In this document: positions 1 to 5,499 of the stretch, piece after piece
Position numbering within the stretch: the first letter of the stretch is position 1
Layout of the letters: each line of letters opens with the position of its first letter
Assembly (NCBI GenBank): GCA_937928475.1
Contig: CALFVE010000255.1
Coordinates: 1 to 6,233, forward strand
Direction: 5' to 3'
DNA length: 6,233 nt
From: an uncultured bacterium
GTDB lineage: Bacteria; Armatimonadota; Zipacnadia; Zipacnadales; Zipacnadaceae
Position numbers and translations under genes: made by a program
The notes under the pieces: generated by a model
The model's database searches: none
Told to the model about the DNA's origin: nothing
What the model saw: the letters and a program-made list of their open reading frames with translations, nothing else

Positions 1-7
1 GAGGGCC

Positions 8-223
8 TCACGGCTGCCTCGCCGGGTATGGGATCGCGGCGGCATCGTCTACTTGGACAATTCCCAGGTGTCGCGCGGCCCACCGGAACCAGCCCTTCAC
101 AGTCTCTGCCCGGCGCCACGCGGTCGTAGCGTTGTATCTGGTGCTCCGCTCGATGAGACCGGCAATCTCCCCAACCGTGATCCGTCTGTCGGACCTCCCC
201 GCCGCACCAGAGGGTGCTTGCAC
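8..223 (-). pseudogene. Possible C-terminal remnant of a helix-turn-helix-containing protein
   Basis: This minus-strand frame ends at a TGA at 8-10. The last 50-60 residues look like a folded helical domain: a GEIAGLIERS helix, then STRYNATTAWRRAETVKGWF, then RWAARHLGIV. The spacing of small, aromatic and basic residues resembles a winged-helix or helix-turn-helix module at the end of a larger protein. Upstream the frame meets TAG codons at 308-310 and 332-334, and the translation in between has no protein character. The only local starts are weak; the first candidate is a GTG at 223. It has the same direction as the restriction genes, so it may be the tail of a third island gene that lost its 5' part. 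I cannot assign a family or function. A genuine 71-residue small protein, or chance, are both possible. Confidence 0.3.
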
Positions 224-362
224 ACTTGAATGGGTGCTGGGGAAAACGGCCCTTTTCGGTTGGCGGGAGGGCGCTTCTCCCGAAAGGCGATGATTCGGCG
301 TGGCGGTCTAGCAAAGCACTGGACAAACGATCTATTCTCTAATAGTGTCCGTGTTGGGTGGT

Positions 363-381
363 GGCAGAGATCCTCTCTGCC
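363..381. other. Perfect inverted repeat (8-bp arms) containing a GATC site
   Basis: GGCAGAGA and TCTCTGCC form a perfect 8-bp stem around a 3-base loop (TCC), with GATC at 369-372. It lies about 330 bases downstream of the endonuclease stop. It could fold in RNA from either strand, but no T-run follows on either strand, so it is not a canonical intrinsic terminator. Its role is unknown. Confidence 0.4.
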
Positions 382-707
382 GGCAGGGATAGCAATGGTC
401 GATGGTAAGTTCGAATACGTGGTAGGAGGGCGGTTCCAAATGCCGTGGGCATGGGATCGGCACATTGTCTCCGTGGTACGGGACCGGGTGCGAACCGAAC
501 GGGGGAGTCTCCACTGGGTACAAAGAAGGGTCAGACCTCGGTTCATCCTGGTTATGTGAGAAGAAGACCCGAAGCGGATGCGCCGGCGGAGAGGCAGCCT
601 AGAGGAAAAGACACGGGAATTATTCGTGCGGTGCGTTGGGGCGGCCTCGGTGAGCGCGCATATCATGCGGGAAGAGACCTCTGGGCAGAATGGCGCGAGG
701 GTTGGTG

Positions 708-1370
708 TCAGCGTCGGGATGGGCCTTCTCTTTGCCACTGCCCCAATCCTTCCCACTCACGCGGCAGTCTCAGCACCCGGTTGACAAAGGCCTTGCGCGC
801 GTAGAATCCGCGGCTTGTGCTTCCGTGTCCCGGGCCCTTCGTGCGAGCCTGGATGAGAACTCCCATATGGCTGTGCACAGCCTCGAGGCCCCCGCGACGA
901 AGGGCGCTGCGAACTTCTTCGTAGTCCGAGCGGATTTGCTCGTACAGCTCCGCGTCGTCAAGGGTGAACTGCACCACGTCCACTAGCGGGGAGGATGTCT
1001 CGTGTTCGTCCACCCAGAGGCGCGCGCACACCACCATGCTGCGCATCTTGCTGAGCACGTGGCTGTGCTCAAACGGGGTCGCCGCCACGTGCACGGGGTC
1101 GAGCATGGTTATCTGCATCGTCTCCTTCGCGGTCACCAGCCCTGTCGTCTTGAGCCTGTACAAGGAAACCAGCTTCAGTTCCCACGAGCCGAAGTTAGGG
1201 GCTTGCGCAGAGCCCGGCGATAGGCCGAGGGCGCGTTCCAGGACGTGACCCGCCCACCCCTTGTTTCTCTTCCCCTCGCGGAACACCGTCACGCCGTGCC
1301 GCTCGGCCAGTTGTCTGAGGTCCTGGCCGATCAGTAATCGCAACTTGGCGAGCGCTATCTCGCGTTCCAT
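708..1370 (-). CDS. MutH/Sau3AI-family restriction endonuclease, probably GATC-specific
   Basis: The 220-residue product matches the size and motif order of MutH-fold nucleases (E. coli MutH is about 229). KGWAGHVLERALG (residues 37-49) corresponds to the KGW...LLE...LG helix, with E45 matching MutH E56. GSWELK (61-66) holds the catalytic E64-x-K66. HSHVLSKMR (102-110) matches the SHVRHKLK region, and RGFYARKAF (187-195) matches the C-terminal RGFYLKKNF region. MutH and Sau3AI cut at unmethylated GATC. The ATG at 1370 is preferred because homology begins there; a longer frame reaches 1490 but lies inside the methyltransferase gene. The start is 4 bases past the methyltransferase stop, so the two are likely cotranscribed and translationally coupled. 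The residue at the MutH D70 position appears to be Asn59, with shorter spacing to ELK, so activity is not certain. Without mutL or mutS nearby, a restriction role is likelier than mismatch repair. Confidence 0.85.
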   Translation of the reverse strand: MEREIALAKLRLLIGQDLRQLAERHGVTVFREGKRNKGWAGHVLERALGLSPGSAQAPNFGSWELKLVSLYRLKTTGLVTAKETMQITMLDPVHVAATPFEHSHVLSKMRSMVVCARLWVDEHETSSPLVDVVQFTLDDAELYEQIRSDYEEVRSALRRGGLEAVHSHMGVLIQARTKGPGHGSTSRGFYARKAFVNRVLRLPREWEGLGQWQREGPSRR

Positions 1371-1374
1371 ACCC

Positions 1375-2247
1375 CTATGCTTGTTTTGGGCTGAGGTCGT
1401 GGTCGGCTCGCGACGGAATACCGGGCAGTGCTCGCGCGACCGCCCGGATACGCTTAGCCGCAAGGTCCAAGTACGCGGCCTCCAGCTCAATCCCCACAGC
1501 CTGTCGCCCGAGCTCTAAAGCCGCGATCACTGTTGTCCCGCTGCCTACGAAGGGGTCAAGCACCCTCTCGCCCGGGTTCGTCGAGGCTCTGATGATTCGC
1601 CGGAGCAGCGCCAGCGGCTTCTGTGTCGGGTGTTTGCCGAACGCTTTCTCCTCTTTGCTGGGAGGGTAGATCTCCCATACGCTCGTCATTTGCCTTCCGC
1701 GGGCCTCGCGCTTCATCGCCTCGTAGTTGAAGGTATGACGACTCTTTTTGGATTTGGCTGCCCACAGGACGATCTCCGTCGCGTGGGTGAAGTAGCGGCA
1801 ACTGAGGTTAGGCGGTGGGTTCGGCTTGACCCAGACGATGTCGTTCAGGATCTTGTACCCAATCTGCTGCATTGCGTAGCCGACGGAGTAAATAATGTGG
1901 CTGGTGCCCGAGACCCAGATGGTGCCGTCGTCCTTCAAGACCCGCCGGCATGCCTCCAGCCACTGGAGCACGAACTCGTGATCAGCCTCAACACCCATTG
2001 AGGCATCCCACTTCCCCTTGTTAACCGACACCATCTGCCCGGCGTGACAGGTGATTCCATTGTTGGAGAGAAAGTAGGGCGGGTCTGCGAAGATCATGTC
2101 GAAGTACCCGGCGGGAAACTCTGGGAGAACCGTTAGGCAATTGCCATGTATGAGGGCATAGTCCTCCCCTACCTCGTAGGCGTCTACGGGGATTTCCTGA
2201 AGCACCGGATGCACGGGACCCAGATGCCCTCGTGGGGCGGTAGCCAT
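1375..2247 (-). CDS. DpnA-like beta-class N6-adenine DNA methyltransferase
   Basis: This 290-residue enzyme would transfer a methyl group from S-adenosylmethionine to adenine, protecting host DNA from the partner nuclease. Motif IV, FADPPYFLSN, is at 53-62 (DPPY 55-58), and the SAM-binding motif I, DPFVGSGTT, is at 231-239. The IV-target domain-I order defines the beta class. Long stretches resemble, from memory, the DpnII-system enzyme DpnA (M.DpnIIB): GQMVSVNKGKWD (70-81), PPNLSCRYFTHATE (145-158) and GKHPTQKP (204-211). DpnA methylates GATC and also accepts single-stranded DNA. That, plus the MutH-type neighbour, makes GATC the best guess for the site. The start at 2247 lies 11 bases after a near-consensus -10 box, so the mRNA may be leaderless; no good ribosome binding site is visible. 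Unlike the DpnII locus, no second (DpnM-type) methyltransferase is present here. Codon third positions look more mixed than in rsmA or ispE, consistent with horizontal acquisition. Confidence 0.92.
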   Translation of the reverse strand: MATAPRGHLGPVHPVLQEIPVDAYEVGEDYALIHGNCLTVLPEFPAGYFDMIFADPPYFLSNNGITCHAGQMVSVNKGKWDASMGVEADHEFVLQWLEACRRVLKDDGTIWVSGTSHIIYSVGYAMQQIGYKILNDIVWVKPNPPPNLSCRYFTHATEIVLWAAKSKKSRHTFNYEAMKREARGRQMTSVWEIYPPSKEEKAFGKHPTQKPLALLRRIIRASTNPGERVLDPFVGSGTTVIAALELGRQAVGIELEAAYLDLAAKRIRAVARALPGIPSRADHDLSPKQA

Positions 2248-2287
2248 GATCGCTTCAGATCATAGGGCGGCTAGGCCGCTCTGTCAA
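2248..2287 (-). promoter_or_regulatory. Methyltransferase promoter with GATC overlapping the -10 box
   Basis: On the minus strand a perfect -35 TTGACA (2287-2282) is followed by a 17-base spacer and a -10 TATGAT (2264-2259), one base off consensus. Transcription would begin near 2250-2252, a few bases before the ATG at 2247. GATC at 2258-2261 shares three bases with the -10 box, and a second GATC at 2248-2251 abuts the start codon. Methylation by the encoded enzyme could therefore change promoter activity. The promoter is seen in sequence; the regulation is inferred. Confidence 0.75.
2267..2279. promoter_or_regulatory. Palindrome centred in the methyltransferase promoter spacer (candidate operator)
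   Basis: GCGGC-TAG-GCCGC is a perfect inverted repeat centred on 2273, which is also the centre of the 2265-2281 spacer between the -10 and -35 boxes. Restriction-modification operons are often autoregulated by the methyltransferase or by a small controller protein binding at this kind of position. No controller gene is seen in the window, and GC-rich DNA makes short palindromes by chance, so this remains a candidate. Confidence 0.35.
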
Positions 2288-2306
2288 CGCTGTGGTCGTC
2301 GGGCGC

Positions 2307-2344
2307 TTGACACCGCCCTGTGTCTGCGCCTACACTCCCCTGGC
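2307..2344 (+). promoter_or_regulatory. rsmA promoter, apparently giving a leaderless mRNA
   Basis: A perfect -35 TTGACA (2307-2312), an 18-base spacer and a -10 TACACT (2331-2336) precede the rsmA ATG at 2345. Initiation about 7 bases after the -10 would fall at 2343-2345, leaving no room for a Shine-Dalgarno site; none is visible. The promoter probably serves rsmA, ispE and the nucleotidyltransferase gene. Its -35 lies 19 bases from the -35 of the divergent methyltransferase promoter. Confidence 0.7.
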
Positions 2345-3619
2345 ATGAGCCGCCCCAGCGAGAGTCCCGCGGAGATTCGCGGCCTGCCCCTGCGGCCGCG
2401 CACCGAATGGCTGCGGCGGCGCTTCGGCCTGAGGCCGCGCCAGGCGCTGGGCCAAAACTTCCTGGTCAACGAGGGCGCGGCCCGGCGCCTTGCGGAGGCG
2501 GCGGTTGAGCCGGGTTTGCCGCTGCTGGAAGTCGGCGGCGGCCTGGGCGCGCTGAGCGTGCCCCTGGCGGAGAGCGGCCTGCCCCTGACCGTCGTGGAGA
2601 TTGACGAAAAGGCGGCGGAGGCGCTGGACTGGTTGGTGGGGGACCTGGCGCACGTGCGCGTCGTGTGCGCGGATATTCTGCAGGTGGACCTGCGGACGCT
2701 GGCGAAGGGCGCGGCGCCGGCCGCGCAGGCCTCCTTGTCTGTCCAAAGAGCGGGCTGGGCGCAGGCAGGCGAAGACACCTGTCCTACTAACACGGGCGGT
2801 GCAAGCGGTGCTCGTGTAACCGCTGAGGGCGGGCAGGCTGGAAGCCTGCCCTACGCGGGTGCAGAGGCCGGAAATCTCCTCCAGGAGGGCGGGCAGGCCG
2901 GAAGCCTACCCTACGCGAGCGGGCAGGCTGGAAGCCCGCCCCACGCGAGCGGGCAGGCCGGGAGCCTACCCTACGCGGGTACGGCAAGCAAGCCGTGCGG
3001 TATAGCGGAGGGGGAGGTAGCCGCCACGCCAGAGAGGAGCGCCGGCGCGGTGTCTCCGTCCGGCTTCCGACTTTCGACTTTCGACTTGCGACTTCCGCCT
3101 TCCGCCTCACCACTTCTGACCGCCGTGGGGAACCTGCCCTATTCCAGCGGGGGGGCCATTCTGCAGAGGCTGTGGGCGCCGGATTCCCCTTGTGGGCGGA
3201 TCGTGGTGACCGTGCAGCGGGAGGTGGCCGAGCGTTTGCGGGCCGAGCCGGGGAGTAAGGCCTGGGGGCCGCTCAGTGTGTTGGCGGCGCTGCACACGGA
3301 AGGGACGCGGATCATCGCGCGGCTCAGTCCGGAGAGTTTCGTGCCGGCGCCGAAAGTTGAGTCAACTGCGCTAGTCATGGAGCGGCGCCGCACTCCGCCG
3401 GCGGGCCTGCCCAATTGGGAAGCAGTGGGGCGTGCCTTGCGCGGCGCCTTCGGCACCCGCCGCAAGACCCTGAGCAACTCGCTGCGCTTCGCCTTGCAGT
3501 TGGCACCCGCGCAGGTGACGGGTATACTGAACCGGGCCGGCCTGGACGGCCGGCGCCGCGGAGAAACCTTGAGCCTGGAAGAACTGCTGGCGCTGGCCCG
3601 GGCCCTGCGCGAGAACTGA
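2345..3619 (+). CDS. rsmA: 16S rRNA (adenine1518/1519-N6)-dimethyltransferase with a large repeat insert
   Basis: RsmA (KsgA) dimethylates two adjacent adenines in the helix 45 loop of 16S rRNA during late small-subunit maturation. Family motifs are complete: LGQNFL (35-40), SAM motif I EVGGGLG (62-68), the motif II acidic VVEID (E85), motif III AD (D110), NLPY (263-266), QREVAERLRAEPGSK (291-305), FVPAPKVES (332-340) and FGTRRKTLSNSLR (369-381). The ATG at 2345 fits the family N-terminus and the promoter; an upstream in-frame ATG at 2246 would overlap the methyltransferase gene and add an unrelated 33 residues. At 424 residues it is far longer than the usual 260-290. The excess lies between D110 and N263, normally about 25-35 residues apart, and is low-complexity repeat sequence. 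No frame is broken, so the enzyme is probably functional with a long surface loop between the third and fourth core strands. ispE follows after 61 bases. Confidence 0.93.
   Translation: MSRPSESPAEIRGLPLRPRTEWLRRRFGLRPRQALGQNFLVNEGAARRLAEAAVEPGLPLLEVGGGLGALSVPLAESGLPLTVVEIDEKAAEALDWLVGDLAHVRVVCADILQVDLRTLAKGAAPAAQASLSVQRAGWAQAGEDTCPTNTGGASGARVTAEGGQAGSLPYAGAEAGNLLQEGGQAGSLPYASGQAGSPPHASGQAGSLPYAGTASKPCGIAEGEVAATPERSAGAVSPSGFRLSTFDLRLPPSASPLLTAVGNLPYSSGGAILQRLWAPDSPCGRIVVTVQREVAERLRAEPGSKAWGPLSVLAALHTEGTRIIARLSPESFVPAPKVESTALVMERRRTPPAGLPNWEAVGRALRGAFGTRRKTLSNSLRFALQLAPAQVTGILNRAGLDGRRRGETLSLEELLALARALREN
2708..3118 (+). other. In-frame insert inside rsmA, approximate limits
   Basis: RsmA homology fades after VDLRTLAKG and resumes at TAVGNLPY. 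The intervening DNA, roughly residues 122-258 of the protein, contains a diverged palindromic unit near 2764-2787, five 30-bp units at 2831-2980, a small inverted repeat ACGGC/GCCGT at 2981-2996, and a heptamer tract at 3064-3119. The translation is rich in Gly, Ala, Ser and Pro, with no recognisable domain, intein motifs or transmembrane segment. Exact borders need an alignment. It looks like accumulated intergenic-type repeat DNA that has stayed open in the rsmA frame. Confidence 0.75.
2831..2980 (+). repeat. Five phased 30-bp palindromic repeat units
   Basis: Units begin at 2831, 2861, 2891, 2921 and 2951 with an exact 30-base period. The first has perfect 9-bp arms, GGGCAGGCT and AGCCTGCCC, around GGA, followed by a CTACGCG tail. 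Units 3-5 keep the same core with one or two arm mismatches; unit 2 is strongly diverged. In the rsmA frame each unit encodes ten residues (consensus GQAGSLPYAG, residues 163-212). Because the period is divisible by three, unit gain or loss would not shift the frame. Confidence 0.9.
3064..3119 (+). repeat. Eight-unit 7-bp tandem repeat (CTTTCGA type) within rsmA
   Basis: Consecutive heptamers read CTTCCGA, CTTTCGA, CTTTCGA, CTTGCGA, CTTCCGC, CTTCCGC, CTCACCA and CTTCTGA. The first six are close variants and the last two are decayed. Seven is not a multiple of three, so each set of three units encodes seven residues (within GFRLSTFDLRLPP) and changes in unit number would shift the frame. The tract ends just before the conserved TAVGNLPY. 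Heptameric short tandem repeats are known from intergenic DNA of several bacterial groups. Confidence 0.85.
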
Positions 3620-3680
3620 GCCGCCCCGAGGCTGAAATAGCAATCGTAGACGACCAACCAGGGATTCTCTGCCACCATCT

Positions 3681-4592
3681 ATGACTCCTGTCCCCCGTCT
3701 CATCAATATCCGCGCCTACGCCAAGGTCAACCTCACCCTGGAGGTGCTCGGCCGGCGGCCGGACCGTTATCACGAACTGCGCAGCGTGGTGCAGACGGTC
3801 AGCCTGGCCGACGAAATGGTCTTGCGTCCGGACCGGCAGGGAACGAAACTGCTGCTCAGCGGCTATCCCGTCCCTGGGGGCGACGATAACCTGATCATGG
3901 CGGCTATCCGGCAGGTAGCGTCGCGCTTCGACCTGGAGCGCGACCTGGAACTGCGCGTGCGCAAGAACATTCCCCCGGGCCGGGGACTGGGCGGAGGTTC
4001 GTCGGACGCGGCGGCGATTCTGCGCGCTCTCGGCTGCCTGCACGACTGGGCGGTAAGCCGGGAAGCCCTCTACGGGGTGGCGCAGGAACTGGGAAGCGAT
4101 GTGCCCTTGTTTCTGCGCGGGGGGACGCTGCTGATGGCCGGGCGCGGCGAGCGCGTGCAGCGCTTGCCGGGGCCTACCCCTGACTTTAGCCTAGTCCTCA
4201 CCTGGCCGGACCTCTCCATTCCTACCGAGGCGGCCTATGCGCTCCTGGACCCTCAGGACTTCAGCGACGGCGCCACCACCGCCCGCCTCTGGGAACATCT
4301 CTCCCGGGGGGAACCGCCCCGGCCTGATCTGCTCTGCAACGCCTTTGAGCGCGCCGTTTTCGCCCGCTGGCCTGTGGTAGCACGGCGACACGCGGAACTC
4401 AGCGAGATCGCCGGCGTCCCCGCCCGCCTCACGGGCAGCGGCTCAGGGCTGTTCGTGATTACCGACCAGCCGGAGGCGGTGGTGGATCAATTGCACGCCC
4501 GGGGCCGCCAGGCGGTGGCGGTACACCCGGTGGCCGAGGGACACATCCTAGATTGCCGCTCGGTGGAGGGGGGAAACCATGGCTGCGCTTAG
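3681..4592 (+). CDS. ispE: 4-diphosphocytidyl-2-C-methyl-D-erythritol kinase
   Basis: IspE phosphorylates CDP-methylerythritol with ATP in the cytosolic MEP pathway, which makes isopentenyl and dimethylallyl diphosphate. This 303-residue product has the usual length (about 280-310) and the GHMP-kinase motifs: AYAKVNLTL (12-20, Lys15 at the substrate site), the substrate loop RYHEL (29-33; normally GYH, here Arg replaces Gly), the ATP-binding glycine loop PPGRGLGGGSSDAAA (98-112), GSDVPLFL (138-145, catalytic Asp140) and the C-terminal glycine motif LTGSGSGLF (250-258). The start at 3681 begins the family-typical N-terminus, but no clear ribosome binding site lies in the 61 bases after rsmA. 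Translation may be coupled or otherwise weakly initiated. The gene end overlaps the next gene by 14 bases, indicating an operon. rsmA-ispE proximity is common in bacteria. Confidence 0.95.
   Translation: MTPVPRLINIRAYAKVNLTLEVLGRRPDRYHELRSVVQTVSLADEMVLRPDRQGTKLLLSGYPVPGGDDNLIMAAIRQVASRFDLERDLELRVRKNIPPGRGLGGGSSDAAAILRALGCLHDWAVSREALYGVAQELGSDVPLFLRGGTLLMAGRGERVQRLPGPTPDFSLVLTWPDLSIPTEAAYALLDPQDFSDGATTARLWEHLSRGEPPRPDLLCNAFERAVFARWPVVARRHAELSEIAGVPARLTGSGSGLFVITDQPEAVVDQLHARGRQAVAVHPVAEGHILDCRSVEGGNHGCA
4565..4569 (+). promoter_or_regulatory. Ribosome binding site for the nucleotidyltransferase gene
   Basis: GGAGG lies inside the end of ispE, with nine bases to the ATG at 4579. It supports that start and the 14-base overlap between the genes. 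Confidence 0.75.
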
Positions 4593-5370
4593 CCTTCCCG
4601 CCGTGGTGCTGGCCGGCGGAAGTGAGCCGGAGGCGGTAGCCCGATATCTGGGACTGCCGCACAAGGCGCTGGCGGTAGTCGGGGGCAAGCCCGCGCTGGT
4701 GTGGGTGATCGAGGCGCTTCTGGCCGCCGAGAGGATAGGGCCAGTGGTGGTCTCCACGCAACTCGACGCAGTCGCGCAGATTGTTCCCGAGGGTGTGGGC
4801 GTGGCTTGGGCGGGAGGGAGCGGCTTTCTGGACACGCTGGCGGCGGGCTTTGCCTACTTTGCGGACGCCGACAAAGTGCTGCTCGCCACCGGGGATCTGC
4901 CGCTGCTCTCCCCGGCGGCGGTGGACGACTTCGCGAGACGGGCGCTCGACAGTGGCGCGGAATTGTGTTACAGTACCGTGGAGGAGAAACGCCTGTCAGC
5001 GCTGCCCGGGCAGCCCTCGCGGCTGCTCATCCGGCTGCGGGAGGGCCGCTATGCGGGCGGGAATCTGGTGGTGATGAGCCGACGGTTTTTCCAGCAGGAG
5101 GCTCCGCGGGTGCACCTAGCCTTTGCCGGGCGCAAGAGCGGACTGGCTCTGGCCCGGCTGCTCGGCTTGCGCTTCATCTGGGGCTTGTTCCGGGGCAACC
5201 TAAGTATTGCGGATATTGTGGCCAAGGCCGAGCGGATTTTGCGAGTACCCTGCCTGGCGGTAGACTCGCAGTACCCGGAGATCGCCTTCGACCTAGACAA
5301 GCCGGAGCACATTGCGATGGCGGAGGAAGCGCTGGCGCAACACGCCGCCGCGCAGAGGCGCGAGCCGTAG
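4579..5370 (+). CDS. MobA-like NTP transferase domain protein, substrate unknown
   Basis: This 263-residue protein has the nucleotidyltransferase fold of the MobA/GlmU-N/IspD superfamily. The nucleotide-binding start VVLAGG is at 9-14; Lys29 in PHKAL sits where the family's phosphate-contacting lysine does; VLLATGDLPLLS (100-111) carries the metal-binding Asp106; AFDLDKPEH (236-244) resembles the second conserved acidic region (D238, D240). The middle part (GNLVVMSRRFF, 161-171) fits the sugar- or acceptor-binding region. It is longer than MobA (about 195) and lacks the GlmU C-terminal beta-helix. The position after ispE is where some bacteria carry related NTP transferases or glmU, so a role in sugar-nucleotide or cofactor synthesis is plausible but not shown. 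It is translated from a good GGAGG site and cotranscribed with ispE. Residues 250-263 form an Ala/Gln/Arg-rich tail. Confidence 0.85.
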   Translation: MAALSLPAVVLAGGSEPEAVARYLGLPHKALAVVGGKPALVWVIEALLAAERIGPVVVSTQLDAVAQIVPEGVGVAWAGGSGFLDTLAAGFAYFADADKVLLATGDLPLLSPAAVDDFARRALDSGAELCYSTVEEKRLSALPGQPSRLLIRLREGRYAGGNLVVMSRRFFQQEAPRVHLAFAGRKSGLALARLLGLRFIWGLFRGNLSIADIVAKAERILRVPCLAVDSQYPEIAFDLDKPEHIAMAEEALAQHAAAQRREP

Positions 5371-5371
5371 A

Positions 5372-5400
5372 GGGCGGACTTCGCATACCGAGCTCCGCCC
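5372..5400 (+). terminator. Possible terminator-like hairpin after the ispE operon
   Basis: GGGCGGA (5372-5378) and TCCGCCC (5394-5400) can pair as a 7-bp GC stem with a 15-base loop, starting one base after the nucleotidyltransferase stop codon. No T-run follows, so intrinsic termination is doubtful; it may be a 3'-end stabiliser or chance. Confidence 0.25.
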
Positions 5401-5499
5401 GGCCGGGCACGTCAAGATCGGTCACGCGGGCGGACATTGCCTGCTTGCGGTCGGCAGGGTCCATCCTCACCGGGGCCCGTGCCAATCGCTTACCGTTGC

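Larger units (their letters stand above)
1..707. other. Stretch without a convincing intact gene, downstream of the restriction operon
   Basis: This 707-base stretch lies downstream of the endonuclease stop codon. Several frames stay open for 60-220 codons, but their translations are rich in Arg, Pro, Ser and Thr, lack recognisable motifs and overlap one another, as expected of chance frames in GC-rich DNA. The longest is a minus-strand frame at 756-97; a plus-strand frame at 230-559 also stays open, with no ribosome binding site that I can see. Base composition looks less GC-biased around 300-430 than in the housekeeping genes. Two small hairpins are visible, at 264-282 (CGGGAG / CTCCCG) and 363-381. 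The only protein-like piece is the minus-strand stretch at 8-223. I read the region as intergenic or decayed accessory DNA. Confidence 0.5.

Noticed and set aside
341..351. Insertion-sequence-like end (AATAGTGTCCG)
   Set aside because: No matching inverted partner, target duplication or transposase in the window.
230..559. Plus-strand open frame of 109 codons
   Set aside because: No ribosome binding site, no recognisable domain, and overlapping open frames on the other strand; some aromatic-rich stretches look protein-like but not enough to call a gene.
97..756. Minus-strand open frame of about 219 codons
   Set aside because: The translation is rich in Arg, Pro, Ser and Thr with no motif or hydrophobic core, it overlaps the nuclease 3' end in another frame, and it looks like a chance frame of GC-rich DNA.
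708..1370. Mismatch-repair MutH proper
   Set aside because: Tight coupling to a methyltransferase and absence of mutS or mutL nearby favour a restriction enzyme, although the fold is shared.
1371..1490. Longer start for the MutH-type nuclease at 1490
   Set aside because: The extra 40 residues lie inside the methyltransferase coding sequence in another frame and have no similarity to the family; the ATG at 1370 fits both the family N-terminus and the operon spacing.
2246..2344. Upstream rsmA start at 2246
   Set aside because: It would overlap the methyltransferase start and include the -35 and -10 boxes; the added 33 residues are unlike RsmA. The ATG at 2345 fits family and promoter.
2831..2980. 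CRISPR array
   Set aside because: The 30-base units are directly adjacent, with no unique spacers between them, and they are translated within rsmA; there are no cas genes.
2708..3118. Intein or self-splicing intron in rsmA
   Set aside because: No intein splice-junction residues or homing endonuclease motif, and the repeat-rich sequence stays in frame without intron-like structure; the flanks also do not abut at a single conserved codon.
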